Positions 63,470-64,000 of a stretch of DNA of 64,000 bases are shown here, piece by piece (position 1 is the first letter of the stretch; the number at the start of each line of letters is the position of its first letter). The DNA is from Bacteroidota bacterium (lineage in GTDB: Bacteria; Bacteroidota; Bacteroidia; B-17B0; Aurantibacillaceae): the NCBI GenBank assembly GCA_020403265.1, contig JADBXZ010000009.1, positions 62,001 through 126,000 on the forward strand, given 5' to 3'. The notes under the pieces are model-generated. The model had not been told where the DNA came from. It saw only the letters and a program-made list of their open reading frames with translations, and made no database searches. Position numbers and translations under genes: made by a program.

Positions 63470-64000
63470 TTGATACATTTAAGCATAATCATCCCTTCAT
63501 ACAAGAACGCTTCGGTACTAGAAAATAATTTGCCATATCTTTTTCAAAATTTAATGCAATGTAATTTTTCTTTCGAAGTAATTGTTGTGGATGATGGAAG
63601 CAACGATAATGGCAAAACAAAGGAAGTTGCCGATAAATTCAATTGTATTTATATTTTAAGTGAACAAAATAAAGGGAAGGGTAATGCAGTTAGATTGGGA
63701 ATGCAAAATGCAAAAGGCAGATTCAGAATATTTACAGACGCTGATGTTCCTTACCAATTTACAAATGTTAAAAATATGCTTCATTATTTGGATTTTAAAG
63801 AGTTTGATATGGTAGTTGGTGATCGAACATTAAAAGATTCCAAGTATTTTTCAGAAATAACCGCCTCGCGAAGTATCGGTAGTAAAATATTTTCATTTAT
63901 CGTGGGAAGATTTATTGCCGGTGGACAGTTTGATACTCAATGCGGACTGAAGGGTTTTAGAGACTCTGTTGCAGATGATTTGTTCAGTGTTTCGCGAATT
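63470..64000 (+). CDS. Glycosyltransferase family 2 (dolichyl-phosphate sugar synthase-like), partial
   Basis: The gene runs off the right edge and is absent from the ORF track. From TTG 63470 the product opens MIHLSIIIPSYKNASVLENNLPYL, then FEVIVVDDGSNDNGKT (DDGS), KGKGNAVRLGMQNAKG, IFTDADVPYQF (DAD, metal and donor phosphate) and QFDTQCGLKGFR. These are GT2 features, closest to polyprenyl-phosphate glycosyltransferases. It probably builds a lipid-linked sugar used by the preceding membrane protein, which is inference. TTG is the only start near the first strand. Confidence 0.85.
   Translation, partial: MIHLSIIIPSYKNASVLENNLPYLFQNLMQCNFSFEVIVVDDGSNDNGKTKEVADKFNCIYILSEQNKGKGNAVRLGMQNAKGRFRIFTDADVPYQFTNVKNMLHYLDFKEFDMVVGDRTLKDSKYFSEITASRSIGSKIFSFIVGRFIAGGQFDTQCGLKGFRDSVADDLFSVSRI

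Overview
The window is AT-rich, densely packed chromosomal DNA from a member of the Bacteroidota. Four things point there: a type IX secretion C-terminal domain on a GH18 enzyme, repeated TAnnTTTG promoter boxes, no Shine-Dalgarno sequences in front of genes, and typical families (TPR/SpoIIE proteins, CKK-type lipoproteins, N-glycan hydrolases, DciA). I could not settle genus or order. I saw no tRNA, rRNA, CRISPR array, IS element or phage module.

Layout. 1-5.7 kb: cell-surface polysaccharide and wall genes (asnB fragment, Wzy/ligase-like protein, murB, GT4, GT9, EamA permease). 5.7-14.3 kb: a cysteine desulfurase, then a minus-strand run metH - orphan histidine kinase - binding lipoprotein - permease - ATPase, which reads as methionine synthase coupled to cobalamin-type uptake. 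14.3-16.1 kb: an accessory patch with a 12-bp repeat array, an AlbA_2/Schlafen-type regulator and a promoter-to-terminator unit that looks like a structured non-coding RNA. 16.2-19.1 kb: a tight four-gene operon (NTF2-like, nucleosidase-like, spore-photoproduct-lyase-like radical SAM, SDR). 19.1-23.9 kb: M16 peptidase and uvrC. 23.9-30.3 kb: N-glycan catabolic operon (GH20, glycosylasparaginase, CutC, GH2). 30.6-32.3 kb: secreted GH18. 32.4-33.8 kb: accessory stretch of small lipoproteins, one with an in-frame TAG, separated by a palindrome-bearing spacer. 34.0-38.8 kb: compact minus-strand unit (TetR, SDR, metallo-beta-lactamase fold, purE, small lipoprotein, DciA, M28). 38.9-46.1 kb: hydrolase, HAD phosphatase, SpoIIE phosphatase, lipoprotein, RlpA, a hairpin-rich gap, SPFH protein. 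46.3-51.2 kb: KAP P-loop NTPase, truncated TPR protein, DinB/YfiT. 51.4-59.2 kb: tripartite ABC exporter, SpoIIAA-like protein, rhomboid, LolA, FtsK. 59.3-64 kb: S15 hydrolase, large membrane protein, start of a GT2 enzyme.

Main points for follow-up: (1) the putative ncRNA at 15.85-16.10 kb; (2) three consecutive genes whose expected ATG AAA start reads ATT/ATC AAA, with one further gene lacking ATG; (3) a -7 box placed so close to many start codons that mRNAs should be leaderless or nearly so; (4) a three-member family of four-cysteine mini-lipoproteins within 2.7 kb; (5) CutC embedded in an N-glycan operon; (6) a spore photoproduct lyase relative without the usual hydrogen-donor cysteine, in an operon with a nucleosidase. 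No single feature proves a new defence or mobile system; the ncRNA/AlbA_2/repeat patch is the best candidate for something undescribed.
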